This document shows, piece after piece, positions 42,581 through 52,942 of a stretch of DNA of 64,000 nucleotides. Source of the stretch: Oscillatoriophycideae cyanobacterium NC_groundwater_1537_Pr4_S-0.65um_50_18. GTDB taxonomy: Bacteria > Cyanobacteriota > Cyanobacteriia > Elainellales > Elainellaceae. The stretch is taken from positions 62,001 to 126,000 of the forward strand of contig JACQYI010000060.1 of NCBI GenBank assembly GCA_016208305.1, in the 5' to 3' direction. The notes under the pieces were generated by a model. It made no database searches. It was given only the letters and a program-made list of their open reading frames with translations, and had not been told where the DNA came from. Position 1 is the stretch's first letter; each line of letters starts with the position of its first letter. The position numbers and the translations under genes are program-made.

Positions 42581-45100
42581 TTACACAGGTAATGCATTCT
42601 CAAGCCAATCACGAAATCTATGGTGGTCCTGGTAATCCTCCAGTAAGGCTTTGAGTGCACCTTTACCTGAATACTGCTGAATATAATTTTTAACTAACTC
42701 CTTATGAGTAGATGTAATCTCTTGATTGCCTGAAATCCATGCAGCAATGGCTTCAGATAGCAGTTTGTCAGGGTCTATATCAGCTTTACTTTCAATTTTT
42801 TCACCTGCAAGCCAAGCTCTAAATTGCTGTTCTTCTTTTTTGGAGTCAGTAATTGCTTTCAAATATGTGGCACCCTCAGGGTTTCCTATGTGTTGCCTTA
42901 CTCGCTCTGATATTTCGGAAGAAATCGCTGCGATATTTGCATCCTGTCGCCATACTTCCAATAGCTCCTCTAGATGCATATTGTGAGTAGCCTTCACCTG
43001 TTTTAAGGCCTCTTTTTGTGCCTCCTCAGCTTCCAATCTTGCTAATTCAGCATGATACTCTTCCGGGGAGATCTGAGGATGCGATTCTTGCTGATTTTCC
43101 CCTAAAATTGCACTTCTGATGGCCTTTAACGCTGGGTACTCATGGAGTGTAGACGGTACATTTATAAGCTTTTCTGGGAAATCTCCCAGTACTGATAAAG
43201 GATCTTCTGCTAATTTGCGTCGTAACGCTTGTCCACGCTTATTTACAAGCTTTATCTCTTGCAAAATCTTTTCAAATGCAATACGTGCATCTCGCGCAAC
43301 TTTCGCTAAATCTAATCCTTTTGCCCCTTCCCATGTTGCTTTGCAGACGAATTCCTTTAGATCAGATGAGCGGTATATATAAATATGTTCGGGTTCTTTG
43401 GGAGAGTAGGTCACGAAAACTCTTTTCCCAATCAATGGGACTAGTTTTGACGCAACATACAACCGGCCTTTAAGCGAAATCCCTTCTCGTCCAACTTTAC
43501 GTGTTCCACCTTTTCCAGGGGCACTCATCATTAGGAAATCTAATTCTCGAGGATCTTCGATTATGCGCTTCTCCCAACCCTCTGCAACTGCTGCTTCTAA
43601 CATTTCTAGAGGAGATTTACCTTCCAGTCCAACGCCTGGGCGCCCATGGGATTTCTGTGCATACTTATCACACCACTTATCACACCACTGCTGAAATTTT
43701 TCCTCATCCATTGCTAGTTCAATAATTTTTTCATCTTTACCATTACGGTTTCTAATTGCTTTTTGATCTTCGACACTATATCCCAGAAATAGTGGTAGCG
43801 TTGCCATATATCGATGCTGAAAAGTTCTATTAAATCTTTCAATAAACGCTTTTTGTTCAGGATGAAAGGGCAAACAGCGAAAGCCCTCTGTTTCAACCCC
43901 CAAATTTGCTAGAAATCGTTGTACTTTGTGACTGATGTAGTCTCGTCCACGGTCAGTTCGGACAGCTTCGGGAACTCCGAATTTAAGAATCGCCATTGCC
44001 AACAAGAGGCAAATAGCATCGGCTTTACTAGTCTCCGACACTAGTATCATAGGTAAACGAGTGTATAGGTCAACGCACGCTACTACAGCAACTCGTTTGA
44101 TTTTTATAGATCCTGCTACCTCATACTTCAGCTTGACGCCGACATTAATACTATCCACCTCCCAAATTTGATTGGGTCGTTCGACTCCCATTGAGCGTGA
44201 ACCAAATGCAGGATATACTGTTCCCTTTGCTCGGCCCGGGTCCATGTAGTCCTGCCACTTTATGGGATTCTCAATACGGAATTTTCGAATCCATGCCCTC
44301 ACTTGCCCAACAGAAAGCTCTTCAGGATCATAACCAAATTCTAGAAGTAGAAGTTCGTGTATAAGGCTCGCTCCCCAATGCCTTCCTCCCGCTGAAATAC
44401 AAACTTCAATATCTTTTTGAAGTTGCTCATCAGAATCGATTCGACCTTTTTGCTTCCGATTACCATATTTGCCTCCCAAAGCTGATACCGTATCTGTTTT
44501 TCGAATTCTATTTTTTCGATTGAGAGTCGATTTGCTGACCAACGGAACTGCCTGATAAACCCAATCAAATAATGCTAATGCCTGTCGATTGTAGGCATTG
44601 CAAAACTCTATCTGACAAACTTCAACAGTTGGAAAATGGGATCCTAGCTTCCGCCAGTGTTCATAGGCCTTAAGAATTTCAATCCAAGCATCAGTACGCT
44701 GGTCTGCTTTCTTCTCATCAGAAGATCGCTTAGCAAGCCTTGATGTTTGGATAATTTTTTCTGCTTCAGGAATACTGTTCTGAAATTCTTCTGTGTACGG
44801 AATACTCGCTGTCGTATCAGTTTGAGGCAATACCTGTTTGACCGCTTGGTTCTCCTCCAAAGGAGAGGTTTCTCCTTGAATATTTCGTATTGAGATTAAT
44901 GCGGTTTTGGTTGCCTCAGGTAAACTCTCAAAGGCATATTCCTGTCCACCACCTTTTCCGCTACGTTTACGAGATCTCCAGCCCTCAGCTTTTGCTTTTC
45001 TAGCTACATTTTCTCGGAGGCGAGGCATACCCGGTAGCCCTGCCAATTCGGAGGGCGAAAACCAAGTTTTTCCTTCTTGCTGTCCTTTATAGATGTTCAT
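42581..45100 (-). CDS. MuA-type DDE transposase
   Basis: About 839 residues. The N-terminus is a Mu-type HTH (GKTWFSPSELAGLPGMPRLRENVARKAKAEGWRSRKRSGKGGGQEYAFESLP). The integrase core has D316 (IWEVDSINVG), D383 (VRTDRGRDY) and E421 (KAFIERFNRTF); the first two are 67 residues apart, as in phage Mu MuA. A beta-barrel region follows (LYVASKLVPLIGKRVFVTYSP), then a long helical C-terminal region, making it about 180 residues longer than MuA. All catalytic residues are intact. The start at 45100 fits the HTH, although the frame is open to 45223. It cuts and joins transposon ends, with MuB as the likely partner. Confidence 0.9.
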   Translation of the reverse strand: MNIYKGQQEGKTWFSPSELAGLPGMPRLRENVARKAKAEGWRSRKRSGKGGGQEYAFESLPEATKTALISIRNIQGETSPLEENQAVKQVLPQTDTTASIPYTEEFQNSIPEAEKIIQTSRLAKRSSDEKKADQRTDAWIEILKAYEHWRKLGSHFPTVEVCQIEFCNAYNRQALALFDWVYQAVPLVSKSTLNRKNRIRKTDTVSALGGKYGNRKQKGRIDSDEQLQKDIEVCISAGGRHWGASLIHELLLLEFGYDPEELSVGQVRAWIRKFRIENPIKWQDYMDPGRAKGTVYPAFGSRSMGVERPNQIWEVDSINVGVKLKYEVAGSIKIKRVAVVACVDLYTRLPMILVSETSKADAICLLLAMAILKFGVPEAVRTDRGRDYISHKVQRFLANLGVETEGFRCLPFHPEQKAFIERFNRTFQHRYMATLPLFLGYSVEDQKAIRNRNGKDEKIIELAMDEEKFQQWCDKWCDKYAQKSHGRPGVGLEGKSPLEMLEAAVAEGWEKRIIEDPRELDFLMMSAPGKGGTRKVGREGISLKGRLYVASKLVPLIGKRVFVTYSPKEPEHIYIYRSSDLKEFVCKATWEGAKGLDLAKVARDARIAFEKILQEIKLVNKRGQALRRKLAEDPLSVLGDFPEKLINVPSTLHEYPALKAIRSAILGENQQESHPQISPEEYHAELARLEAEEAQKEALKQVKATHNMHLEELLEVWRQDANIAAISSEISERVRQHIGNPEGATYLKAITDSKKEEQQFRAWLAGEKIESKADIDPDKLLSEAIAAWISGNQEITSTHKELVKNYIQQYSGKGALKALLEDYQDHHRFRDWLENALPV

Positions 45101-45192
45101 GCCTTGACAAGATGAAAGGGATAGCGATCGCCTAGTGGACTGAGTCAGGTAGCCATAATCTGCTTCTGCATGCAGGTTATAGTCGCATAACC

Positions 45193-45290
45193 CTTGTACA
45201 CATCCAATACAAAATGTGTGCAAGACAAAGTAGAAATGTATTTTCTATACACACACCATTCACAACTCTGTGAAGCCTTGTGTATGAATA
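45193..45290. promoter_or_regulatory. Cluster of TACACA-type inverted repeats between MuA and the AAA pair
   Basis: CTTGTACACAT (45193-45203) and ATGTGTGCAAG (45214-45224) form an inverted repeat with one mismatch. TATACACACACC (45246-45257) and CCTTGTGTATGAATA (45276-45290) add two further half-sites. They lie immediately upstream of the divergent MuA and HTH-AAA genes. They could be repressor operators or transposase end-binding sites of a Mu-like left end. Confidence 0.5.
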
Positions 45291-45407
45291 CGATTAGAGT
45301 GTTCAGGGTCTAAAATGGAAATTTAGAGGTTTTCGCACCATGGAAATCCAAGGGTTGTAACGAGAGACAAACGTATTCCAAAGCACATGTAACCTCAACT
45401 CAGCGAA

Positions 45408-46676
45408 ATGAACGAGCAGCAATTTGAGAGATTAGCCAAAGCGCTATCCAATGCAGAGAAGGAAATATTATGGCTATTTTGGAGTGGAAAGTCCGACGAG
45501 GAAGTTGCGAAGAGCTTGAGTATCACGCCTGCGACCGTCAGAAAACACCTTTCTAACGCAGCCAGAAAATTAGGAGTTAGTAATGAATTTGAGAAGAATT
45601 ACAATCAGCGTGAAAATATTTTAGCCTTGCTTGGAGAGCAAAAGAAGCTTTGGATGTCTATGAATCAAGATAAGTTTGTATCTGAGGATGCTCAGTTCTA
45701 TGTGAGTCGCCCCAAGCTTGAGTCACTTTTTCAAAGGGCTTTGTCGCAGCCTGGTGCATTGCTTCGAGTAAAAGCTCCTCAATCAATGGGTAAAACAACA
45801 CTGATAAATCATTGTTTGAGGCAGATGTCTTCTCAAGGATTTGCTGTTGCTATTTTAAGCCTAAAGTCATTTGATCAAGCAGATTTTTCTAGTCTTGAAC
45901 GCTTTCTACGCATGTTGTGTATAGAAGTCAGTAAAGAACTTAAAATTGACGAAAAACTTGATGAACTCTGGGAAATAAGCTCAGGCAGTAAGAGCAACGC
46001 CACAAGCTATTTCGAAAATTATATTTTAATGAAAACTAAAGAACCATTAATCCTGTGTATTGATGACGTAGATGAAATTTTTTTATACCCAGATATTAGT
46101 CGAGACTTTTTCGGAATGATTCGTGCTTGGTTTGAGCGTGCAATGCGTCGTCCTATCTGGAGGCAGCTAAGGTCATTAATCTCGTACTCTACCGAAACAT
46201 ATATCCAATTGGATATTAATGAATCACCATTTAATGTTGGAGAGTTTATTGAAGTGTCTGAGTTTAGTTCTGAGCAGATACAAGAACTACTCAAAATTCA
46301 CGGACTAGTTCTGGATTCTAATAGAATTCAGCAATTAGAGGAGCTTTTAGGTGGACATCCTCATCTTTTACAGCAAGCCATTGCTTATCTGAAAAAACAC
46401 CCAGAGGTTGAATTTGACCAGTTCTTAACCGATGCTCCTTCGGATGTCGGCATCTATAATCGTTTACTACAAAAATACTTTGTTAATCTGAAAAAATTAC
46501 CGGACTTATCGAAGGCTTTAAAGAATATTCTTAACGCTGAACAAAACCAGCAGATTGAAATCTTAACTGCATATAGATTGCTGAGTATGGGACTTGTCAA
46601 ACGTCAGAATAAGCAGTTGATAATTAGGTGTAATCTTTATCAAAAATACTTTCGTTCTCATATTAAGGAACTCTAA
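45408..46676 (+). CDS. HTH-AAA-like ATPase, first of a coupled pair
   Basis: A 422-residue protein. Residues about 10-65 form a LuxR-like helix-turn-helix ([45 protein letters not shown]). The rest is an AAA-like ATPase of the cyanobacterial AAA_35 type: Walker [21 protein letters not shown], Walker [15 protein letters not shown], then [19 protein letters not shown] and a winged-helix-like end. No effector domain is seen. Its last base is the first base of the next gene (TAATG), so the two are translated together. It is divergent from the MuA gene. Confidence 0.82.
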   Translation: MNEQQFERLAKALSNAEKEILWLFWSGKSDEEVAKSLSITPATVRKHLSNAARKLGVSNEFEKNYNQRENILALLGEQKKLWMSMNQDKFVSEDAQFYVSRPKLESLFQRALSQPGALLRVKAPQSMGKTTLINHCLRQMSSQGFAVAILSLKSFDQADFSSLERFLRMLCIEVSKELKIDEKLDELWEISSGSKSNATSYFENYILMKTKEPLILCIDDVDEIFLYPDISRDFFGMIRAWFERAMRRPIWRQLRSLISYSTETYIQLDINESPFNVGEFIEVSEFSSEQIQELLKIHGLVLDSNRIQQLEELLGGHPHLLQQAIAYLKKHPEVEFDQFLTDAPSDVGIYNRLLQKYFVNLKKLPDLSKALKNILNAEQNQQIEILTAYRLLSMGLVKRQNKQLIIRCNLYQKYFRSHIKEL

Positions 46677-49216
46677 TGTTCGCCCCATATGAAGATATAC
46701 CTAAATACACAGTTGGGGGGACATTACATATTGACGACCCGACCTACATTGTGCGCCAAGCAGATAAGCAGTTTTACGATGCTTTGAAGCGAGGTGAATT
46801 TTGCTATGTCTTAAATGCTAGGCAAGTAGGTAAATCTAGTTTGCAATTACGCACAAAGCACCTACTAGCTCGTGACGGCTTTGCTTGTGCAAATTTAGAT
46901 CTAGTGACGATTAATGATGCAAGTATCAGCATGAACCAATGGTACGAAGGCTTGTTTAATGATTTGTATGAAGAATTTGGACGACCATCCTCCTGGCAGT
47001 CATGGTGGCGACAGCATCACGAACTATCTTCCCCACGACGCTTTAGTGTTTTTATAGATGAAGTATTATTGTCTGAAGTTAAAGATCGAATTATTATTTT
47101 TGTTGATGAGATTGATAGCATTCTTGCACTAAATTTTTCAGTTGATTATTTTTTTAGCCTTATCCGTAGATGTTACAACTCCAGAGCAGACAATCCAGAG
47201 TATGCGAGACTGACTTGGGCACTAATAGGAGCCGCAACCCCTCATGATTTAATCAATAATCCAAATCTAACTCCTTTTAACATTGGGTTACCAATTGAAT
47301 TAACAGGTTTTACACTAGAGGAAGCAGCCCCTTTAGCAAAGGGTTTACAGCATATTAGTGAGAATCCAGTAGATTTACTCGAGGCAATTTTGGGCTGGAC
47401 TGGAGGACAACCCTTTCTAACCCAGTATGTTTGTAGCCTTCTTACAGAGTCGGAACAAATCATACCTTACGGGGAAGAAGAAATTCATGTAGAGAATTTG
47501 ATTAGATCACAATTGATTGATGATTGGGAGTTTAAGTTCAACCTTGACCATTTTGGATCAATCTGTAGGCGTATTACAGGGCGTAGCGAACAAACAATTC
47601 AGTTACTTGGTTTATATCAGCAGGTGCTCCAAGATGGAAAAATTCCAGATAAAGAAAGTAGTGGAACTTTAGAGCTTCGTCTATCAGGTTTAGTAGTTAA
47701 GAGAAATGGTAATTTATGTATTTCTAATCAAATTTATAGGGAGATCTTTACTGCTGACTGGGCAAGCACCATATTAGATTCTTTACGTCCTTATGCAGTT
47801 CAACTGAATAGTTGGATGGCATCTGGAAAAGATCCATCGTTACTACTGAAAGGTGAGGATCTAGAGATTGTATTAGGTTGGCAAGTCGGCAAAAAATTGC
47901 ATGATCAGGATCATGAATTTCTACGAGCCAGCCAACAGCTAGATAAGCTTGTAACCAAGAAAAAATCTCAAAGAGCTTTTGCGTTACTAACTTTAGCAAC
48001 GCTTCTTATAGGCTTAAGCTCTTCATTGTTCTTATGGAATTTATACCAGGCTCTTCCAAAGATAGAAACAGCGAAGACTGCGAGAGCTTTAGAGCAGCAA
48101 AGTGCCCTTGCTTCTAGGCAGTTTGCTTCTGGTTTGGAGATTGAAGCTTTGCTGTTAGCAATGCAGAGTGTTCAGGAACTGCAATCTTTAGTGGAGGAGG
48201 ATACTCTTGTTCAAAATTACCCGGCAGTATCACCTCTATCTGATCTACAAAGTATTTTAGAGAACATTCGTCAGCGTAACGAAGTTAGTTTTTCGGAACA
48301 ATCACTCAACATTAGTATTAGTTCTAATCATCAATTTCTAGCAATTGCGGGAATGAATGGTGATGTCACTCTATACAAACTATTTGGACAAAAACTGATT
48401 GAATTTGATACACAGAAGATTATTAGCATGAGTTTTAGTAGCAATAGCTCCTATCTTGCAGTGGCAGAACTAAATTATGGAGCTAAAGTGTGGGATGTTC
48501 CAAATCAACGGCTTTTGCCCTTTATAGTAAATCATAGAGATATTGTGAGTCTTAGATTTAGCCAAGATAATAGAAGTTTTCAAACTATAGGAGCAGATGG
48601 AGTTATAAAAACTTGGAACTTGTTAGGTCACCAAATTCTTGAGCGAAGACTGAATCGAGATTTTGAGCTAACAACCATGCAGTTAAGTTCAGACGGGAAC
48701 TTTCTAATCATTAATGATAAAGAAACCCGAGAACTTCTGTTTGAAGATTTAAGAAACAATCAAGTTATTCATTTACTTCGATACCAGAACACGGTTCCTA
48801 CAGCAAATTTTAGTTCTAATGGTAATTTAGTAATTGCGGCTGGTATAGAAGACGGAGGTGTGTACTTCTGGGATTTGAGAGGACGACGAATCTCTAAGTT
48901 TCCAATTAATCAAGCTTTAATACAATCTGTCTACTTAAGTTCGAACAGCGAGCGCCTAATTACAGTTGAGCTTAATGGCAAGATTAAGGACTGGGATGTG
49001 TCAGAGTTACGATTAAAAGATCCGGATGAAGCATTACTGATACCTGCTCCCAACGAACGTATTTCTTTGCCAGCTACTCAAGATTCTAGGGGTGACCTAA
49101 CTTTGTATGTTCAGTCCCCTAGTAAATTAATGAAGCGAGGATGTGACTGGCTTCGTGATTACTTTAAGACACATCCTGAGGAATTAGCCAAACTAAGCAG
49201 TTGTAAGAATCGCTGA
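46676..49216 (+). CDS. AAA-like ATPase with membrane segment and WD40-like repeats, second of the pair
   Basis: An 846-residue protein. Residues about 1-390 are an AAA_35-type ATPase opening with [20 protein letters not shown], with Walker [19 protein letters not shown], Walker [14 protein letters not shown] and the [15 protein letters not shown] block. One membrane segment (about 437-460, [20 protein letters not shown]) follows. The C-terminal 300 residues form degenerate WD40/beta-propeller repeats ([56 protein letters not shown]). So an ATPase is anchored in the membrane with a likely sensor propeller on the other side of the segment. It ends 475 bp before DISARM. Related AAA/WD40 proteins are abundant in cyanobacteria and mostly uncharacterised. 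Confidence 0.82.
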   Translation: MFAPYEDIPKYTVGGTLHIDDPTYIVRQADKQFYDALKRGEFCYVLNARQVGKSSLQLRTKHLLARDGFACANLDLVTINDASISMNQWYEGLFNDLYEEFGRPSSWQSWWRQHHELSSPRRFSVFIDEVLLSEVKDRIIIFVDEIDSILALNFSVDYFFSLIRRCYNSRADNPEYARLTWALIGAATPHDLINNPNLTPFNIGLPIELTGFTLEEAAPLAKGLQHISENPVDLLEAILGWTGGQPFLTQYVCSLLTESEQIIPYGEEEIHVENLIRSQLIDDWEFKFNLDHFGSICRRITGRSEQTIQLLGLYQQVLQDGKIPDKESSGTLELRLSGLVVKRNGNLCISNQIYREIFTADWASTILDSLRPYAVQLNSWMASGKDPSLLLKGEDLEIVLGWQVGKKLHDQDHEFLRASQQLDKLVTKKKSQRAFALLTLATLLIGLSSSLFLWNLYQALPKIETAKTARALEQQSALASRQFASGLEIEALLLAMQSVQELQSLVEEDTLVQNYPAVSPLSDLQSILENIRQRNEVSFSEQSLNISISSNHQFLAIAGMNGDVTLYKLFGQKLIEFDTQKIISMSFSSNSSYLAVAELNYGAKVWDVPNQRLLPFIVNHRDIVSLRFSQDNRSFQTIGADGVIKTWNLLGHQILERRLNRDFELTTMQLSSDGNFLIINDKETRELLFEDLRNNQVIHLLRYQNTVPTANFSSNGNLVIAAGIEDGGVYFWDLRGRRISKFPINQALIQSVYLSSNSERLITVELNGKIKDWDVSELRLKDPDEALLIPAPNERISLPATQDSRGDLTLYVQSPSKLMKRGCDWLRDYFKTHPEELAKLSSCKNR

Positions 49217-49691
49217 GAAGCCAGATATAGAGACAGCGAAATACTTCATGACATAGGGGCAAACTCCTACCCCTCAGGATGTTGAGATGCAACCCAGCCA
49301 GTAACTTGCCGAACGGCTACTTTCAACGAGCTTGTACTATTGACTACTAAATCAGAAATCCTGACTAATTTTATTCCTAAAGATGAAGACATACCTTTGG
49401 GGAAAATAAAGTTGCCTCACAAAACTCGCTCAAACTTGAAGTTCTTACAAACTCTTGTGTCTTAATCCTGACTCAGTACCTTTGAGAAAGTTACAGATAG
49501 ATAGAAGCAGGGCACTCTAATAAACAACCCCCATCTGGCGATCGCCTCCTATAAAGGCAACTAAGTCGTCGAACTGGTCTACGTATTTGCACTGATTTAA
49601 CAATTGCTCGTTCCGTGAGCATGGCGGCTCACCTTTGGTGATGCGCTGCGAACACGGCTGGTTTTGCTGCGTATTTTTAAGGGTGGTGCCG
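49217..49691. other. Non-coding gap before DISARM
   Basis: I see no gene. It holds a hairpin GTGAGC-ATGGCG-GCTCAC (about 49615-49632) and a weak AGGGG ... CCCCT stem near 49255 after the AAA/WD40 stop. The DISARM promoter is presumably here. A GCGATCGC octamer at 49538 marks return to HIP1-bearing DNA. Confidence 0.5.
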
Positions 49692-52600
49692 ATGACTGCT
49701 GTCGAGGTTGGAAGCATTGTACGAGTTCGCTCCCGTCAATACCTAGTTGAGGACGTTCTAGCAAAGCAGTCATCACAAGACGACACGCGGATTCGTCTTG
49801 CCTGCTTGGATGATGATGCCCTCGGTGAAGCGCTAGAGGTACTCTGGGAGCGTGAGGTTGATGCACGCCACATTGGAACAACCTCCTGGGAATCAGTTGC
49901 TGCACGAGGATTTGATAATCCCAAATTGTTTTCGGCGTACTTTCATACGCTGCGCTGGAGTTGTGTCACTTCCACTGATCCAAAGCTATTTCAGGCTCCC
50001 TACCGGGCAGGCATTGAGGTGAAAGCCTATCAGCTAGAGCCACTGCGGAAAGCTCTGCTGATGCCTAGAGTCGGGCTATTTATTGCCGATGATGTGGGTT
50101 TGGGGAAGACCATCGAGGCAGGTCTTATTCTGCGCGAAATGCTGATGCGTCAGAAGGTACGGCGGGTTGTTATTTCCTGTCCACCTTCAGTCGTGCGACA
50201 GTGGCAGGAGGAAATGGAAAGCCGATTTGGTTTGACTTTCCTTATTGTCGATCGCGAGTTCTTTGCTAGCCGCAGGCGGGAGCGCGGCTACGGCATCAAT
50301 CCCTGGACAACGCATACCCGGTTCATCATCTCCCATGCACTGCTGCGGGATGAAACCTATGCAGCTCCACTGCGTGATTGGTTAGGGGATTTTTCAGCTG
50401 GGGCAATGTTGATTCTCGATGAGGCGCATAATGCCGCTCCTGCCAGTGGAGCCAAGTATGCAGTGGATTCTCAATTAACCCGAACGGTAAGAGACCTAGC
50501 TCCTCGCTTTGAACACAAGCTCTTTCTCTCGGCAACTCCCCACAACGGACATTCCAATAGTTTTGCGGCATTGCTGGAAATTCTTGACCCGCAGCGGTTT
50601 TGCCGGGGAGTTCCAGTACGAAATCAGAAACTGCTCGATGCAGTAATGGTGCGCCGGTTAAAGAGTGACCTGCGAGAGATTGGAGATGATTTCCCAGAGC
50701 GTCTGGTTATCCGCATCAGTATCGATAATTTGCCGAATGAGGCTCCGGAACTTCGGCTCTCTCGACTGCTACAGGGATATCGTCAGTTGCGAGAAGAGCG
50801 GCTCAAATCGGCTTCTAAAACCGTACAAAGGGCGGCAACCCTAGTATTGTTGTCGTTGCAGAAGCGGTTGCTGTCTTCGATCGAAGCCTTTGCACGAACG
50901 CTGAAAGTGCATCAAACAGCGATCGCTCGACAAATGAATCAAGCAGTCTCTCCAGCGAAGCCACAGGGGAAAAATAACCAGACGTTTTCTCTATTGCAGG
51001 AGTCGGCAGGGGCAGACGACGATCGCGCCGAACTCACTGAAGATGAGGTAGAAGCGGAAGAAGATGCCCAAATGAAGGCGGCAACGGCGCAGGATACGGC
51101 TCTGCCTTCTGAACGGGAATTAGAACTGCTGGAGGAGATGGCGCAGATTGCCAGTGCTGCTCGTCATTTGCCCGACCCTCGTATTCAGAAATTAGCTCAA
51201 TGGATTCGGGATAATCAATGTTCTGATTTGGGGACTTCCAGCGCACGCTGGAATGAACGCCGAGTCATCATCTTCACCGAATACACCGACACCAAACGCT
51301 ACCTGCAACAGCAGCTTCAGAGCGTGATTGCAGGTTCAGATCAGGAACATCAGCGAATTGCCGTTTTCCACGGGGGTATGGGCGACGATCGCCGGGAAGA
51401 AATTAAGCTTGCCTTTAACAGCGATCCTGCCAAACATCCCCTGCGAATCCTAATTTGCACTGATGCTGCACGGGAGGGGGTCAACCTGCAAAATCACTGT
51501 GCTGACCTATTCCATTTTGATCTGCCCTGGAATCCTTCGCGTTTGGAGCAGCGCAACGGACGAATTGACCGCAAGCTTCAGCGATCGCTCATTGTTCGGT
51601 GTCACTATTTCGTCTTACCCCAGCGCAGTGAGGATCGGGTGCTGGATGTGTTGGTTAAGAAGACCGAGATTATTCAGAAGGAACTGGGTAGTCTTTCGCC
51701 AGTTGTGGAGCGAAACGTTACAAAGCTTTTAGCAGACGGCATTCGGCATGGAGAGTTGGAGCGTCTAGAAACGGCGATCGCTAAAGCCGATGAGGTTGAC
51801 CAATCAGCACCAAACGTTGAGGTCATTTCCGAGGAACTGGAGCAAGTACGGCTGCAGCGGCAGGAGCTTGAACAGCAGAACGCACTACTGCAAGAGATGT
51901 TGAGTGAGTCGCAGAAGTGGTTGGGACTGGACGATCGCCACTTCCGCGATGCAATCTCTGCCTCTCTGGAAATTTTGGGAGCCAATTCTCTACAACCTAT
52001 TGATCCGAACGAAGCGGCACATGAGCCTGCGACCGCAAAATGGGATATTCCGGCACTCGATCAGCGGTTTGGTGCTGACCCAACCTGGGCAACCACGCTG
52101 GATTCTTTGAGGGCACCCCGTAAGCGGAATCAGAAGCTGTGGGATTGGCGGCGGGAATCCCCAATTCGTCCCGTTGTATTCCGCGATCCAGGTTCGCTCG
52201 ATGGTGAGGTGGTGCATCTGCATTTGGAGCATCGGGTTGTACAACGGCTCTTGTCACGATTCCTAGCACAGGGTTTTTTACACGCTGAATTGACCCGCGC
52301 CTGTGTTTGTCTGACCGATCGCCCTATCCCCAGCGTAATTGTGTTGGGACGGTTGTCGCTCTATGGCGATCGTGCGTCTCGTTTGCACGATGAAGTGATC
52401 GCAGTTGCGGCAGAGTGGATTGCACCGGAAGCAAGGGGGCGATCGAAGCTGCGTCCTTTAGGCGAGAACGAGAAAGACGATGTGCTGAAGATTCTAGAAA
52501 ACTCATTGGCAAGCCCTCGTCTACGCCAAGTGCCAGAATCCGTGCAGCAGCGATTCAAGCAGGCAGCAGCCCAGGATGTCGAAGAGTTGATTCCCCATCT

Positions 52601-52928
52601 CAATCGACGGGCAGACACTCTGATTGAGCGCTTTAAGAAGCGGCTAGAAGCCCGTGGGAAAAAAGAAGCGGCGGAGATGCGGGCGATTTTGGAGGAACAG
52701 CGCAATCGCATTCTTAAACGGCAAAAGGAGACAGCAGGTGCTCTTCAGCTTTCGCTCTTTGAAGAGATGCAGCAGTTAGAAGCAGATCGTCGCCACTGGG
52801 AGAAGCGGTTGAAGTCTCTGGAAGTGGAGCTAGTCAGTGAGCCAGCTCGCATTGAGGCTTCGTACCAGGTCAAAGCGGTGCGAGTCGAGCCGGTGGGTGT
52901 GGTTTATCTCCATCCCGTTTCAGGTTGA
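49692..52928 (+). CDS. drmD: DISARM helicase DrmD (SNF2-like)
   Basis: A 1078-residue SNF2/SWI2-family ATPase. Helicase motif I is IADDVGLGKTIEAGLILREM (Lys at about 137), motif II LILDEAHNAAP (about 242), motif III LFLSATPHNGHSNSF, and the second RecA domain has RVIIFTEYTDTKRYL, ICTDAAREGVNLQNH and DLPWNPSRLEQRNGRIDR. The C-terminal 300 residues are helical and DrmD-specific. DrmD is the hallmark of class 1 DISARM. I start at 49692 (MTAVEVGSIV), since the preceding frame lacks family sequence. The stop is 14 bp before the methylase start. Confidence 0.93.
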   Translation: MTAVEVGSIVRVRSRQYLVEDVLAKQSSQDDTRIRLACLDDDALGEALEVLWEREVDARHIGTTSWESVAARGFDNPKLFSAYFHTLRWSCVTSTDPKLFQAPYRAGIEVKAYQLEPLRKALLMPRVGLFIADDVGLGKTIEAGLILREMLMRQKVRRVVISCPPSVVRQWQEEMESRFGLTFLIVDREFFASRRRERGYGINPWTTHTRFIISHALLRDETYAAPLRDWLGDFSAGAMLILDEAHNAAPASGAKYAVDSQLTRTVRDLAPRFEHKLFLSATPHNGHSNSFAALLEILDPQRFCRGVPVRNQKLLDAVMVRRLKSDLREIGDDFPERLVIRISIDNLPNEAPELRLSRLLQGYRQLREERLKSASKTVQRAATLVLLSLQKRLLSSIEAFARTLKVHQTAIARQMNQAVSPAKPQGKNNQTFSLLQESAGADDDRAELTEDEVEAEEDAQMKAATAQDTALPSERELELLEEMAQIASAARHLPDPRIQKLAQWIRDNQCSDLGTSSARWNERRVIIFTEYTDTKRYLQQQLQSVIAGSDQEHQRIAVFHGGMGDDRREEIKLAFNSDPAKHPLRILICTDAAREGVNLQNHCADLFHFDLPWNPSRLEQRNGRIDRKLQRSLIVRCHYFVLPQRSEDRVLDVLVKKTEIIQKELGSLSPVVERNVTKLLADGIRHGELERLETAIAKADEVDQSAPNVEVISEELEQVRLQRQELEQQNALLQEMLSESQKWLGLDDRHFRDAISASLEILGANSLQPIDPNEAAHEPATAKWDIPALDQRFGADPTWATTLDSLRAPRKRNQKLWDWRRESPIRPVVFRDPGSLDGEVVHLHLEHRVVQRLLSRFLAQGFLHAELTRACVCLTDRPIPSVIVLGRLSLYGDRASRLHDEVIAVAAEWIAPEARGRSKLRPLGENEKDDVLKILENSLASPRLRQVPESVQQRFKQAAAQDVEELIPHLNRRADTLIERFKKRLEARGKKEAAEMRAILEEQRNRILKRQKETAGALQLSLFEEMQQLEADRRHWEKRLKSLEVELVSEPARIEASYQVKAVRVEPVGVVYLHPVSG

Positions 52929-52942
52929 GGAGGAGTAAAACA

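Noticed and set aside
35136-49216. Intact Mu prophage
   Set aside because: No lysis, head, tail, Mor or Gam genes are visible.
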